DNA from: Polyporus tsugae
Lineage: Eukaryota > Basidiomycota > Agaricomycetes > Polyporales > Polyporaceae
Length of the DNA: 64,000 nt
Direction of reading: 5' to 3'
Assembly: GCA_024305745.1 (NCBI GenBank)
Contig: JAHRBS010000009.1
Location: 2,170,001-2,234,000 of the forward strand
In this document: positions 35,337 through 46,835 of the stretch, piece by piece
Layout: every line of letters begins with the position of its first letter
Numbering within the stretch: position 1 is the first letter of the stretch
Position numbers and translations under genes: made by a program
The notes under the pieces: model-generated
What the model was told of the DNA's origin: nothing
The model's database searches: none
What the model saw: only the letters and a program-made list of their open reading frames with translations

Positions 35337-36135
35337 GCCCGAGAGCGTCCACCAGATCTCCAGCCTAGACCGAGAACTACTATGCCAGCGAGATGTTGAG
35401 GCCTCCAGTTAAGCTCCCAGATACAGAGAGGACAGCCAATAGGCCAGCACCAGAGAAACAGACTCAGAGTGCCGGCGACCAAACAAGAGTCAAACGAGTC
35501 AAAAGTAGAGAGGCGTTGGAGAAGGAGCCCAGACTCCAGAGGCGATTATCGATGCGGACGTCCGTTTCACGGCTCTGTTTGTCTCTGTTTGTCTGCTCCG
35601 ATGAGGCGCTCAATGATCGTTGCAAGCGGTTGCGTGCCTCCGGGTGCGCGCCCTATCTCATCGTATTTTTACTGGCTAAATGTGGGCTTTCTAATGGCAG
35701 GACAAAACGGGACTTTTAAGTGGGGTCCGACCTTGCCTCTACTTAAGGTAGCGAAGCGCGATAAATACGACTTAACTCCTCACTTATCCCGACCTCTGGG
35801 GCGCGTAGTGCTATCTCTCCACGCAAAACATTCGTTGCTAGTATGTACGGGGACGCTACAGCATGAAACATACCCCATATGCACGATATATGCATGTATG
35901 AGTTATGAGCGGGAAATGAGCCTTGTAATTAATGTACATCTTGAATAATCGCTTTGGCAAACTATTTTTGCCCCCCAAACCACCGTAATCAGGACATTGC
36001 AGAGCAACAAGTACACTGCAAGGGTCGAAATTTATGAATGGAACTTGTAGAAGAGATTACAATCCAACAAAAATCTACTTGGGTGCAGGGGAGGAGCGGG
36101 ACAATGGGAAATGCCAACTGTCCCGAGGACCCATA
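35337..36135. other. Right interior of the TA-flanked element
   Basis: About 800 bp with short ORFs only; no transposase remnant recognised. Confidence 0.35.
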
Positions 36136-36163
36136 GTGTCCCGAGGACCGGTTTATTACTGTA

Positions 36164-37366
36164 AGTCACTCTCCGTTTTCGATATTTATCCGTATCGAGT
36201 TTCGAACTACTGTTACGGTGTTCCAATTCCAACGGCGTTTGGGGGATGCAGGCACCGTAATTCGCGAGCATACATAATTGCACATACTTGGCTTCAATAT
36301 TTGCAGTGTAAGGTTCACCAATCGGCCGCCCCCAGTCTGACTTGGAGCCTTGCTCTTACTATGGGTGGCTCGGGCTTTTCTTCTTGCACGCGATGCAGGG
36401 AGATAGAAATGCAGTGGCTGCTAGCGTTGTTGGACTCTGAGAGGTGAAACCTTATAAGTATAATGAACACGAGTCCAACTGACTTGGTTTTCAAGATCGG
36501 TCATGAGTATATGATCGACTACAGGGCTATGGCGGGACTGCGTACAGGTTGCCAAATCGTCAACATACCCCATTGGCGGTACTGATGATAACACGTGTAC
36601 GGGAGAGGGAAATGGTGACCATGTGTTCCGGAAATGAACCAGAAGAAACCCCTCCGACGTTCTGCGTCCGAGTCGTCTCGGAACATATCGTTTGCGGAGG
36701 CCACAGGTTGGACGTCAAACCTCCCCCTCCCTAACGAAGTATTCCTCATAAGCCGTCTTCTAGTTGAGTCATTTGAATGAGTTCTTTGACCCTTCTCTGG
36801 GGATCGCGAGATACAATTGCGCTTTTGAGAGCCTTCATATCATGTTCCAGCTTCTCTAACTCCCTGACTCTCGAGTCTGACAGCGCTATCTTTCAAATGA
36901 TCATGACTTGATCATGTGGTGTTCATGTTCCGAACATAGCACATGGCGATTAATTCATTATTTGCGGCTATAAAGCTCTATCGGTGGCTCGTTATCTAAA
37001 CCTCCTTCGTTCACCTGTCTTGTCGGCCGAGACCACGGATGTGTACCCCTTCACGAGTTATCGGATTGTGAGCAGTTGAGCGAAGAACAGCTGGATTCCC
37101 ATAGGAGGCCCTTGCGGCGGCTAGATACGGCGGCTGGATAACTGTAAAAGGTGCGTTACCTCCGTCAAGTTGTCAAACCCTGTGAGTTCGATCTCCATAG
37201 ATGGTCACTGCCAGCCGAAGCACATGAGAAAACCCTGTTCCGCCCGTGCCCGACTTTTGCGAACAGGAAACGAAGCGCCTCCTTTGTATAAATGTAGGCC
37301 GGTATCTCGTGTCATCTAGAGTTCACGCTCATACTGACTCTTATCGCTCACTAGTAACATCGCACC
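36164..37366. other. Region upstream of amine oxidase gene
   Basis: No supported gene. A TATA-like site is seen at 37287 and another (CTATAAAG) near 36969. Confidence 0.4.
37287..37293 (+). promoter_or_regulatory. TATA-like box of copper amine oxidase gene
   Basis: TATAAAT lies 74-80 bp upstream of the chosen ATG (37367), a usual distance for a fungal TATA box with a short leader. Confidence 0.45.
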
Positions 37367-40156
37367 ATGTCCCCTTCCTCAGCACCGAGCACCGCGACCG
37401 GCATCCATACCTCTGCGGGGCCTCTGAAAGTACCGCCGTTCAAGCATCCACTTGACCCTCTTACGCCAGATGAGGTAATTATGCGAAACTCTCATCCAAT
37501 CGATCCCGAGTCCCAACTTAGGCTCATCCGATCTCCCAGATCGTCGCCGTCTCCCATAGTGTACGGCGGCATGTCGTGGAGAAGACGGACATCAAAGCCG
37601 TCCGCTTCATAACTAACTACCTGCTGCCTCCACCGAAGAAAGTAGTTCTCGCTTTCCTCGGCATCCCCCTCCTTACTGGAGAGAAGCCAGAGCCGCCCAC
37701 CGAGATCGTCCGGAAGGCGGAAGTAGATGTGCGTCTCACGCTCTTAAGATACATAGCTGGAACGTAGACTAACGACCTTCCCATGCTCAGTTCGTCGATG
37801 CCGTGACCGGGTAGGTGCTACCGGTGTGCCCCATGATGTCATCAGAATCTGACACCGAGCTAGGGCGGCGTACAACGTTATCGTCTCACTGCACGGCCAG
37901 GACTGGGTCGTCGACACCCTTGAGAAACTGCCAAATGGCGTACAGCCGCAAATTTCTGTCGAGGACCTCCAGTTGTGTGAGGAGATCATCAAGAGCGACG
38001 CGCAGGTTATCAAGCTTGCTGCTGAAGTCGGTCAGTACTCGTGGCGGCATATCTCGTGTTGCGCCTGACTGACGGCCAAGACAGGGGTGAAGCCGGAGCA
38101 ATTGTTCGCGGACGGCTGGGCGATCGGATACGATACCCGCTTCCCAGAGAGCAAACGCATCCAGCAAGCCCTCGTGTTCGCGCGTTTGGACCGACATGAG
38201 AATCTATACGCGCATCCCTTGGTAAGTCTCTCGGATCCTCGTGGGGCTGCATCCGACGTCCTTCCTAACTCTCGCCATTCAGGACTTTATCCCGGTCGTG
38301 GACTCCATTACTCAGAAGGTCATCCACATCGACTTCCCTCCCCGCTACAAGCAGAAGACGTCCGAACCGCTGTTCGAAGGCACGGGAGTCAACGTCGCCC
38401 TCAGTCAGTCCACCACCGCCCCACCTCCGCTCGAGGCAGACGCCTTCGCGGAAGCGAACAGGCCGCGCATCCCGCCGCCGATGAAGTCGCATGACTGGCT
38501 CCCCGACTACCTCGCGAAGGACAAGAACTTCAAGTTCCGCGACGACATCAAGCCGCTGCACGTCCTCCAGCCGGAGGGCGTAAGCTTCAAGGTCGACGGG
38601 CACGTGCTCGAGTGGCAGAAGTGGAAGATGCACGTTGGTGAGTCTACCGAAACACCGATCGTCATTGCTTCCGTCTCATTCGTGGTCAGCGTTCCACCAC
38701 CGTGAAGGGCTTGCGATCTCGACGATCACTTACAACGACAACGGCGTCGTTCGACCGATCTTCTACCGTCTGGCGCTCTCCGAGATGGTTGTTCCGTACG
38801 GCGCGCCGGATCACCCTCACCCTCGGAAGCACGCATTCGACGTGTAAGTAGCTGCAGAATAACTGTCTGCGTGTTCTTGCTAACTGTACTGGCCAGCGGG
38901 GAATATGGCATGGGCACGATGGCGAACTCGCTCACGCTGGGTTGCGATTGTCTCGGCAAGATTCATTACATAGTGAGTCCTCAGAACCCGTCTCGTCTAA
39001 CAGAGTAATTACGACGCTCATTCAGGATGGAGCGTACACGGCGCACGACGGCTCTGCTGTTGTTGTCAAGAACACGATTTGCATCCACGAAGAGGACGCG
39101 GGGCTCTTGTGGAAGCATACTGACTACCGCCCCGGTGGGCGTTCCCAAGCCGTACGAAGCCGTAGGCTCGTGGTCCAACAGATTTGCACCCTCGCGAACT
39201 ACGGTGAGTCGCAGAGCATAACCTGGTGCCCGAACCACGCTAAGCTGGCGCGGTGTAGAATATCTCTTCAACTACCTCTTCTACCAGGACGGCAACGTCG
39301 AGATCGAGGTTCGCCTGACTGGCATCGTGCAGGTCTACGTCCAGGACGACGGCGAGCCGAACCCCTTCGGCACGACCGTCGCGCCGAACATCAACGCGCA
39401 CTACCACCAGCACCTCTTCTCCGTCCGCGTCGACCCGATGGTGGACGGGCTCGACAACACCGTCGTGGAGACCGACGTCCTCCCGCTGCCCAACGCGCCG
39501 ACGGGCTCCGCCGCCAACTACTACGGCAACGCCTTCATCACGCGCGCGACCCCCGTGGCTACCGCGTCGGAGGGCGCGCGCGACATGGACTACGATAAGG
39601 ACCGGCGGTGGTCGATCGTGAACCCGGGGCGGGTGCACCCGCACTCGAAGCGCAACGCGGGGTACACGATCATGGGCAAGGGCGCGCACGCCCCGCTGAT
39701 GGCGCTGCCGGACAGCGCGGTCGCGAAGCGGGCGGCCTTCGCGACGAAGCCGCTCTGGGTCGTGCGGGACGTCGAGGGCCCCAAGGGCGGGCGCGTGTGG
39801 CCGTCGGGCAAGTACGTGCCGCAGACGCGGGACACGCCCGAGGACGCGCTGCCGAACTGGGCCACGGGCGACGACAGCCTCGTCGGGCAGGACATCCTGC
39901 TGTACCTCACGATGGGTGCGTCGCGGCGGTACTTGTTGTGTTCGGCGTATCTGTGCGGTGGCTGACATTGGCGACAGGTATTACGCACATTCCGCGACCG
40001 GAGGACTGGCCGGTGATGCCAGTCGAGCATCTGCGTGTGCTCTTCAGGCCGACGAACTTCTTCGAGTTCAATCCGAGCATGGACGTTCCTGGGGCGAACG
40101 ACACCAGGAGCACTCCTGCGTTCCCTAACGGCTCCGATGGGGCTCCGTGCTGCTGA
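37367..40156 (+). CDS. Copper amine oxidase (primary amine oxidase)
   Basis: Eleven exons: 37367-37474, 37522-37728, 37791-37810, 37864-38030, 38085-38221, 38283-38637, 38690-38843, 38897-38972, 39026-39203, 39259-39915 and 39978-40156, giving 745 aa with every phase consistent. The family oxidises primary amines to aldehydes, releasing H2O2 and ammonia, using copper and topaquinone made from a Tyr. Visible sites are the catalytic-base Asp382 in AFDVGEYG, the cofactor Tyr467 in NYEY, copper ligands His517 and His519 in HYHQH, and His690 in [11 protein letters not shown]. The intron after Tyr467 splits the next codon of the NYEY motif. No signal peptide or peroxisomal SKL tail is visible (it ends APCC), so cytosolic or peroxisomal location is open. 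No disruption found. Confidence 0.93.
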
Positions 40157-40860
40157 CGGTTGTGATGCGATGAAGGTCAAGACGTCCCCGAATTGGACAC
40201 GCAGAGAGGGTACTTAGCCATGGGCCCTCGCACATCGTCGAAGAAGTTACTTCTGTGCATCGCGGCAAAGGTGGGAGGGGTCCTTGAAGTCACTTAAGAG
40301 GAAATGAATGCATCATTAGGGTTGTTAGAGATGCAAAAGAATGTTGTACTTCTACTTCCGCAGCATAGCCATGCACTGAGATTGCGACCGTGACTTGGAG
40401 CTGCTCTAGCATAACAGACAGGCCTGGTCTTCCGAAGCTCCCGTCTCCAAGCCATACGGCTCAGTTAGATGTCTCGGGGTGGTTCGACATATACATGCAG
40501 AGGAAAACCGGATCGCTGACCATGCTGGGTGAGGTTATAAACGGGGTCGAAGGGGTTGTGGGACTCTGAGACATTGAAGTGCGGGATCGAGGGAAGGGCC
40601 CTCGGGGTAGCTGGCTGCGGGGACATACCAATGACACTGCCCCCACGTGCCAGTCCCCTCAAGCCTGCCACCAACCTCTCCCTCCCCTCCAGATCCTTCA
40701 CTCCCCGTCGTTTAATCTGCCATCTCTATCATAGCTGTACTGCATCCACAGACTTCTCGCGGCCCCGCGCGCAGTGCCACGCCTTGGTGTACCACCCCTG
40801 CTATCGGTACCCCTCTCTTGGACATCCGACCCAACTTCCCCACCTCATACCACCACCATG
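40157..40860. other. Spacer with DUF2470 fragment
   Basis: Between the amine oxidase and the first copy of the unknown duplicated gene. The only recognisable content is a fragment similar to exon 1 of the DUF2470 gene. Confidence 0.4.
40461..40523 (-). pseudogene. Fragment of DUF2470 gene, exon 1
   Basis: From ATG 40523 the minus strand reads MVSDPVFLCMYMSNHPETSN and stops. The segment FLCMYMSNHP is identical to that in the intact DUF2470 gene at 55872, and about 31 of 35 nucleotides match across it. Nothing of the rest of that gene is present. It is probably a tiny dispersed duplicate or the remnant of a lost paralogue. Confidence 0.55.
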
Positions 40861-41394
40861 CCAGAGTCAGCATCCGACATCGCCGGCGAGGAAATCGCAA
40901 TTTATACCCTCTACGAGGCCTCTGCCGAGGAACTCGCTGCGATCTGTGCTGCATGCGAGAAGTCCAGCGCGAAGCCTATTTGCGGCGAGCACAAAGGCTA
41001 CATCCACCCCGCGCCCCAACACAAGCACGACTCCGTCGCCGCCGCCATCGCGTACCATCGCGCGCTGGACAAGGCTGGTAAATGGGATGCGGACTACTTC
41101 GCGATCGCGGAGACGGCCGAATGGCGCGAAGAAGGCATCCTCGCGGTGACGCTAAGCCACTACGATTACGAGGAGATGGATGACGTGGATTCGGAGGAGT
41201 CGAAGGAGGCGCGGGCACGGGGATACGACACGCATCGGTTCAGGCCGGCAGTGGTCGGGGTCATGTTCATCAACTTGCAGATCGCGAACATGTCGTGGGC
41301 GGAGTTCAAGGGGTGGGGCGAGGGGCAGCCTGGGGAGCCCGATTCAGACGATGAGGGACGGGTAGCGGGTGGAAAAAGCGACAGCACGTCGTGA
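40861..41394 (+). CDS. Unknown conserved protein, copy 1 (177 aa)
   Basis: Single exon from ATG 40861, preceded by CCACCACC. The protein begins MPESASDIAGEEIAIYTLY and contains CAACEKSS, a downstream CG, HPAPQHKHDS and a long central stretch around AIAYHRALDKAGKWDADYF. It ends in an acidic tail. The CxxC, Cys and closely set His residues could form a metal site; this is speculative. A paralogue about 80-85 percent identical lies at 43631 on the same strand. Both frames are intact, and differences are concentrated in the acidic tail, which suggests selection on the core. No signal peptide or membrane segment. I do not recognise the family. Confidence 0.75.
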   Translation, partial: PESASDIAGEEIAIYTLYEASAEELAAICAACEKSSAKPICGEHKGYIHPAPQHKHDSVAAAIAYHRALDKAGKWDADYFAIAETAEWREEGILAVTLSHYDYEEMDDVDSEESKEARARGYDTHRFRPAVVGVMFINLQIANMSWAEFKGWGEGQPGEPDSDDEGRVAGGKSDSTS

Positions 41395-42596
41395 GCAGAG
41401 TCAATGCCGTTGTTCTAATTCTTGGATTGCACCTCTGGTTCAGCTCAAATATTTATATGCACGTTTGCTCAACGCGCGAGAGGCTGACTGTACACACACG
41501 AATGCCCATCAACGTGAATGGATAGACGTACATGTCTGTGAGGATACGGTGATGGAGTGCCGCTTCTCCAATGTCCCACTGCGCCACACCACCCGATCCG
41601 AAGTGTATATGTGCCGCTGAACATGGAGGCCGTTTCGCCTCGCAAAGAGTGTCATTCGAGGCCGATGGGCATGTGTACGCGTTTGAACAGGCGGCACACC
41701 TGGGAGATGGAGAAGCTCGGTTGTGCGACCCGACTCACTCGAGACGGCGCGGGCGACTTCTGAAGCAGGATTAGGAGATGGGACGGGTCGTTTCCTGACT
41801 CGAGAAACGGCGTAAAAGCTGGGGGGGACAGAACGGAGGCCACCAGCACTCCCGCCTTTGGGCCACTCACCTCGTTCCTGCTATGCACGCCGCCGGTGCC
41901 GGCCAGATGCTGCCCTCCCACTGCATACATCGTCGCTCGTGGGTTGATCGTCGATTTACGTAGATATTCTGCGCGGGCATGGTGAGTATCGCAACCCTAA
42001 GCTGTGGGAGGATCTGACGGTGTTGGGGAGAGGATGGGAGACGGGCGGGCGGAGACTCAAGCGTTAGAGAGGTGGAGACTCAGGCGTTCGGGAGGTGAAA
42101 CTTAAGCTTTGAAAATTTGAAGACTCAATTGAGCGGCGTGAGGTTATGGGGGTGTTGACGAAGTTGAGGGAGGGAGCACTATAGTAAGTGGAGGCTACTC
42201 CGACTCAGGCGACTGCGTGCCAGGGGGTCCGGCCCGAGTCCCGGGCGGCCTCTCACGCAGCACCATGGCGGCTCGCCACGATCCTGGCTTGGACCACCAG
42301 CACTGGCACCTCACCAAGTACACCCCGGTTGGCTACACCGTGAGGGTCCCTAATTTTGTAAGCTCCTGCAAGAGGCTGAAGTATGTCGCACTGAGCACAT
42401 TTCTGGTCTTTCAATCCTAGGTCCCGGAATCTCCGAGTCGTTGTACAACCCCGAAAAGCGCCGAAGTAGACAGCTGCGACCGGCGTCACGGTATACAGTG
42501 GTCCTCACGCAGCAACATGGACAGCGCCCAAGTAAGTATGATAATGCCAGCCACGAAGTTGACTATTGTTGATTGATGTGCGAACGGCTCTCGCAG
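41395..42596. other. Spacer between unknown gene copy 1 and F-box relic
   Basis: No supported gene. A possible spliced frame starts at 42265 (MAARHDPGLDHQHWHL) and can be joined through introns at about 42358-42420 and 42532-42596 to the F-box relic, but no family supports it. Confidence 0.35.
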
Positions 42597-43340
42597 ATGG
42601 CTCCTCAGGAGGCGGAACGGCCTCCACAATCCCCTTCGAAGCACGGACACCCTATGCTGCGGCGTCTACGTCGACTGAACCGCACATCCTGCTCGAAAGG
42701 ATATTTCAACACCTCGCCGAACTAGATAAGGAAGAAGAGGAATGCGGCCCGTCAAAACGATAAATCGCAAGCGCCTGGAGCTCAAACGGCTCTGGAATAG
42801 CGCGTTCCTTATCCACACACTCCCCAATGAACTCCTCATCCAAATCTTCGCCGACTAGTAGACGATCTCGTCGAGGTCTTCGGACAATCCCCTCTGACGT
42901 CCCTCAAGGTCTTCGGGAACCACACGTCTGCACCTGGGAAAGTGTCTTCCGCACGTTCCCGCTCCTCGAGGAGCTCGAGCTCGATGGTCTAGAGTGTGGC
43001 GGCGATGATGTCTCCCAGGTCTTCCTTGGGCTTCGCAGAGCATCCACGGCCCACACTAACTCCCTGGTCGCTTGCCCGAACCCGAAGGAGGTTAACATCC
43101 GTGGATTGGGTACGGTGGTGGCGACGTATGAGGCGATGGTAGAGTGCTTCCGGGTGGCGACAAACTTGAGTCTTCTTGCGGGCCCTCAACTTGGAGTTGG
43201 CTGACGGAGAAGGCCTGACGCCAGTATTGCGCCTTGCGTTTATGAAGGATTTACCGAAGGTAGTAGACTGCCTTCACACAATTGCGATAGCGAATCCTAC
43301 AGAGGACAAGAGGAGGGCGGGTTCGGAGACTCGGAGATAA
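42597..43340 (+). pseudogene. F-box gene relic with internal deletion
   Basis: The start (ATGGCTCCTCAGGAGG after a CGCAG acceptor-like site) matches the start of the intact F-box gene at 46836. PHILLERIFQHLAELDKEEE and RLELKRLWNSAFLIHTLPNELLIQIFAD match its F-box region, then a stop follows at about 42856. After loss of roughly 400 codons, VFRTFPLLEELEL, VSQVFLGLRRAST and LAFMKDLPKVVDCL match its C-terminal leucine-rich part. At least two frame changes separate the pieces. Confidence 0.75.
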
Positions 43341-43630
43341 TGTGGGCCGTAGTCAGCTGGAAGGTGCCGCCTTCGAAATACGCATTTACTATTGGTAGAT
43401 CGAAGCCGTAACTTACGTCCATAGGTATCACAAAGAAAGACGATCATGCCTTATTCATAAGGGCCTTGGCAGTAGGTTCTGCACGGCGGCGAGACGGCGA
43501 GAACAAGAGCTACACCGCCACGATCCAGTCAAATGCATCAAACATCAACAGCGCCAGTTCAGGCTGGGGATAAGTACTTAGTATCCACGGCGCACGCCCA
43601 ACTTCCCCACCTCAAAGTCATACCACCACC

Positions 43631-44155
43631 ATGCCAGAGTCAGTATCCGTCATCGCCGGCGAGGAAATTGCACTCTACACCCTCTACGATGCCTCTGCCG
43701 AGGAGCTCGCCGCGATCTGTGCTGCATGCGAGAAGTCCAGCGCGAGGCCTCCTTGCGGCCATCTCAAAGGCTACACCCACCCCGCGCCCCAACACAAGCA
43801 CGACTCCGTCGCCGCCGCCATCGCGTACCATCGCGCGCTCGACAAGACTGGCAAATGGGACGCGGACTACTTCGCGATCGCGGAGACGACCGAATGGCGC
43901 GAAGAAGGCATCCTCGCGGTGACGCTGAGCCATTACGATTACGATATTGAGGACGGAGAGGAGGCGAAGGACTGGGAGGTGGAGGCACAGGCACGGGGAT
44001 ACGACGCACATCGGTTCAGGCCGGCGGCGGTCGGTGTGATATTCATCAACTTGCAGATCGCGAACATGTCGTGGGGGGAGTTCAGGGAGTTGGGCTCGGT
44101 GCAGCCTGGGGAACCCGATTCAGACGATGGGCAGGGCGACGACCACGACGGGTAG
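43631..44155 (+). CDS. Unknown conserved protein, copy 2 (174 aa)
   Basis: Single exon from ATG 43631 with the same CCACCACC leader as copy 1 at 40861. Core motifs are the same: CAACEKSS, HPAPQHKHDS, AIAYHRALDK, GKWDADYFAIAET and FINLQIANMSW. The acidic tail differs in length and sequence. An F-box relic lies between the two copies, so the duplication either carried or received F-box sequence. Function unknown; no domain recognised. Confidence 0.75.
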   Translation: MPESVSVIAGEEIALYTLYDASAEELAAICAACEKSSARPPCGHLKGYTHPAPQHKHDSVAAAIAYHRALDKTGKWDADYFAIAETTEWREEGILAVTLSHYDYDIEDGEEAKDWEVEAQARGYDAHRFRPAAVGVIFINLQIANMSWGEFRELGSVQPGEPDSDDGQGDDHDG

Positions 44156-44269
44156 CACGCAGAGCCTTGCCAGATACACGGACACAATGTCCGAGGGGCT
44201 CAGCTCAGGTAGTTTTTTGAAGATTTAACGATTAGTGTACACTTTTTTGCCTAACCCGCCCGAGGGTGC

Positions 44270-45812
44270 CTAGTCCATTGTAGATGCACCAATACTCGCT
44301 ACCTTGTATCTCACCTTCACATCCCCATCGACCAGCCCATAGAGCCGCTGCACAGCCTGCGGTGCTGCCTCGTCTACCGTGAACCCGCTCGTCGTAGCAA
44401 GCTCCACGTCCAGCTCAGACAGCCGCGAGCCCCGCATCCCGCGCATTCGCAGAGCCTCAACGAGCTCTGGGAGCAGCCCCCCACTCCACTCCCCAAGCCG
44501 GAGTACGCGCAGCTGCGGAAGCGCGACGCCTGGCGACTCCGAGTCAGAGGCCCCCCACGAGCGCATTGAGGAACTGCCTGTCGCTCGCCTCGTTCGCACC
44601 ACCACCGTACGCCAGCTCTTCGAGCGCAGAAAACGCCTGAAACACATGCGCGAACATCCCGCTCGCCGCGCACGTCTCACCCGCGTATGGCCACACGAAC
44701 CGGAGCTCGAGGGCGCGGAGGGGCGCGTGAGCGAGGAGTGCGCAGAAGTGCGCGACGGCCTGCGACGGCGTGTAGTGCCACCCTTGGTCCGTCTCTGTGG
44801 CAGACGCGGGATTGAGGAACGCCTGCAGCCGTCCGGAGCCGGTGCACTCGATGAGAACGGCGCTGTCAGAGGTGAGCGAGGCCGACGTCGCGGACGCGAG
44901 GAGCGGGAGGCGGATTGGGTCCGTGGGGAGGATGTGGAGGATGGTGAGGACCGCTTCCTCCTCGATGTCGGTGTCGATGTCCAAATTGATGTCGAGGTCG
45001 ACGTGCTCGCTGAGCTGCAAGTGGGCCAGCAGCGCGGACACCTCGGCGTAATCAGAGGACTCGGGGATGAGCGTCCGCAGGTTGGGGAGAGCAATTGTGC
45101 GCTCGGTTGCGGGGACGGGGGTTATGAATGGCGGCGAGCGAACGATTTCGAGGTACTCGAGGGTGGTGCAGGACTGCAGGACGTCTAGAAAGCGGTCGAA
45201 AGTTAAGAAGACGCGGGGGAGTGACTTGCACAAGGAGAGCCTGCGGAGGCGGGGGATCATCGCTGACACCCAGTCCAATCGGAGGATGCCTAGCTGTAGG
45301 GTTCGCAAATTGGGGATGAGAGCGTGGTCGGCTGCGAACCGCATCTCGCCATGGCGGCGGTGCTGGGGGTGGCACTGGGGGATATCCTGGTGGACGATGT
45401 GGACCTGGCACGTGGTCAGCGCCGGCATGGGTCGCGCGAAGAGGAATCGCAATGCCGAGTGCGTGTTGCAGTCGGCCTCGACGATGACGAGCGTGCGGAT
45501 CCTCGCACCATACGGGGCCAGCAGCATGAATGCCGACGGGATAATGTATGGCCTATGGAAGATCACGTCAATCTCAAGGCCTCCAGACCGATCCAGCGCA
45601 ACGTTCAGTCCCCCAATCGTCGAGAAGACGGCGATGCAGCGCCAGAGGTGCTGAGTGGAGACAGCAACTTCGTGCACGCGGTGGCAAGTCTGTGCGAGCG
45701 GGAGCCATGCCTGGGAGCTGCTTCGCAGTGGCCAGGATAACTCATCAATCTCGGGCCCTTCGGAAAGGCTCACGAGAAGCAGAGCGATGAGCTCGTTGGG
45801 GAGGCTGAACAT
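44270..45812 (-). pseudogene. F-box protein gene, frameshifted near 3' end
   Basis: From ATG 45812 the minus strand encodes an F-box (FSLPNELIALLLVSL, then HRVHEVAVSTQHLWRC) and leucine-rich region, open to a TGA at about 44544 (422 aa). A net insertion of about 25 nt near 44550-44575 relative to the paralogue at 51340 shifts the frame. The homologous C-terminus (VALPQLRVL to the end at 44270) follows in another frame. F-box proteins link substrates to SCF ubiquitin ligases. A shorter protein might still be made. The first ~400 codons are about 96 percent identical to the inverted paralogue, and the rest is far more divergent. Confidence 0.75.
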
Positions 45813-46835
45813 CGGGTGGTTCCTATAGACGAGGCAAACCCCGGATGAGCCACTGTAACGGAATCTGAACCATGGCATCACTCACCGGGGTACGTGGCGG
45901 GCAGCTGGCAAACCTGGGGATGCTGGGTACGCTCTGCAGTTTGTGCATATATCGCCAACTTATATCCAGCACTCCATTGGCGACAATGAACTCAATCTCA
46001 AATAGACCTTATAGGCCATTGCCCGTCCATCCCGGCCGTTGTTGTCTTGCCAGGGTAAGTCAGCAACCTTCCTCTTCCGAGTCGCACACGAGAAAGTGGA
46101 CCGCGCCGTAATGCATAAACCTTGGATGACCTGCCCCGAACGCGCACGCCCCGAGGACCACCAGAGACAACAGCACCGCGCTGGGAATTGCAAAATTGGT
46201 CGTTAGGACGCTCAGGCGAACAAAGAGGCTATCCTGATGTTTCGCCTCTTAGGTGATAGCTTCAAGTTCGCCGTATCCGGACATGTCGTGCTTGGTTGCG
46301 AAGCCCAGACGGCTGGCTAGCTTCTCCGGGACTTATTTCCACCCAATCCATGTTGAAACGTTGAAGTTCAGCCCGAGTTGCGACGTCGCGGCACAGTCCA
46401 GGCAAAGACTCAACACGAAAGATATCTACACACAATGAGCGGAGGTGAGCTGTAGGTGAGCTGGTCGGAGTATGCTGAGCACAGACAGCTGAGTTCTAAG
46501 AAAAGCTACCAGAACTCAGAATTTCAGGCGGCGCCTGTTCGGATAGGCAAGCGCTTGCAAGTAAGTACTCTTGCCACCGGCGCCCACTGCGTCCGCCGTG
46601 CAGTAAAATCCCGTAAGATCTTTTTTCTTTCACAGATGTGCCGCTAAATAGTTTCAATTTAAATCATAGGTCAACGTTGAATCTCTTTACGACGCTGGTA
46701 AGGCATCGCCGACTACGATCGTGCCAGAAGTCTGACTGTTCTGCACAAGTAATACAACGTTGGTACCATTGCGGATCTCGTTATGATATATTCTGGATGG
46801 TCAATCGGAGACTGACATACAAACGGCTTTCCCAG
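45813..46835. other. Divergent spacer between two F-box genes
   Basis: About 1 kb holding promoters of the minus-strand F-box copy and the plus-strand F-box gene. An upstream exon for the latter is possible, since its ATG sits directly after a CCCAG acceptor-like site. Confidence 0.4.

Larger units (their letters stand above)
30146..36163. mobile_element. TA-flanked TIR element (Tc1/mariner-pogo-like), interrupted by MULE
   Basis: CAGTAATAAACCGG and the following 12 bp at 30148-30173 recur exactly inverted at 36136-36161, and both ends are flanked by TA. A TA duplication with a CAGT-type terminus is characteristic of pogo/Tigger-like Tc1/mariner elements. The motif GTCCTCGGGAC is repeated just inside both ends (about 30338 on the left, 36119 on the right). 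Without the nested MULE and its duplicated 9 bp the element would be about 2.3 kb. I found no DDE transposase in the remaining parts, so it is defective or non-autonomous. Confidence 0.55.

Noticed and set aside
30130..36175. 8-9 bp target duplication for the outer TIR element
   Set aside because: Flanks do not match beyond the TA; the TA-only duplication is the simpler reading.
44379..45188. 269-codon plus-strand ORF opposite the F-box copy
   Set aside because: Shadow of the leucine-rich minus-strand frame; no independent features.
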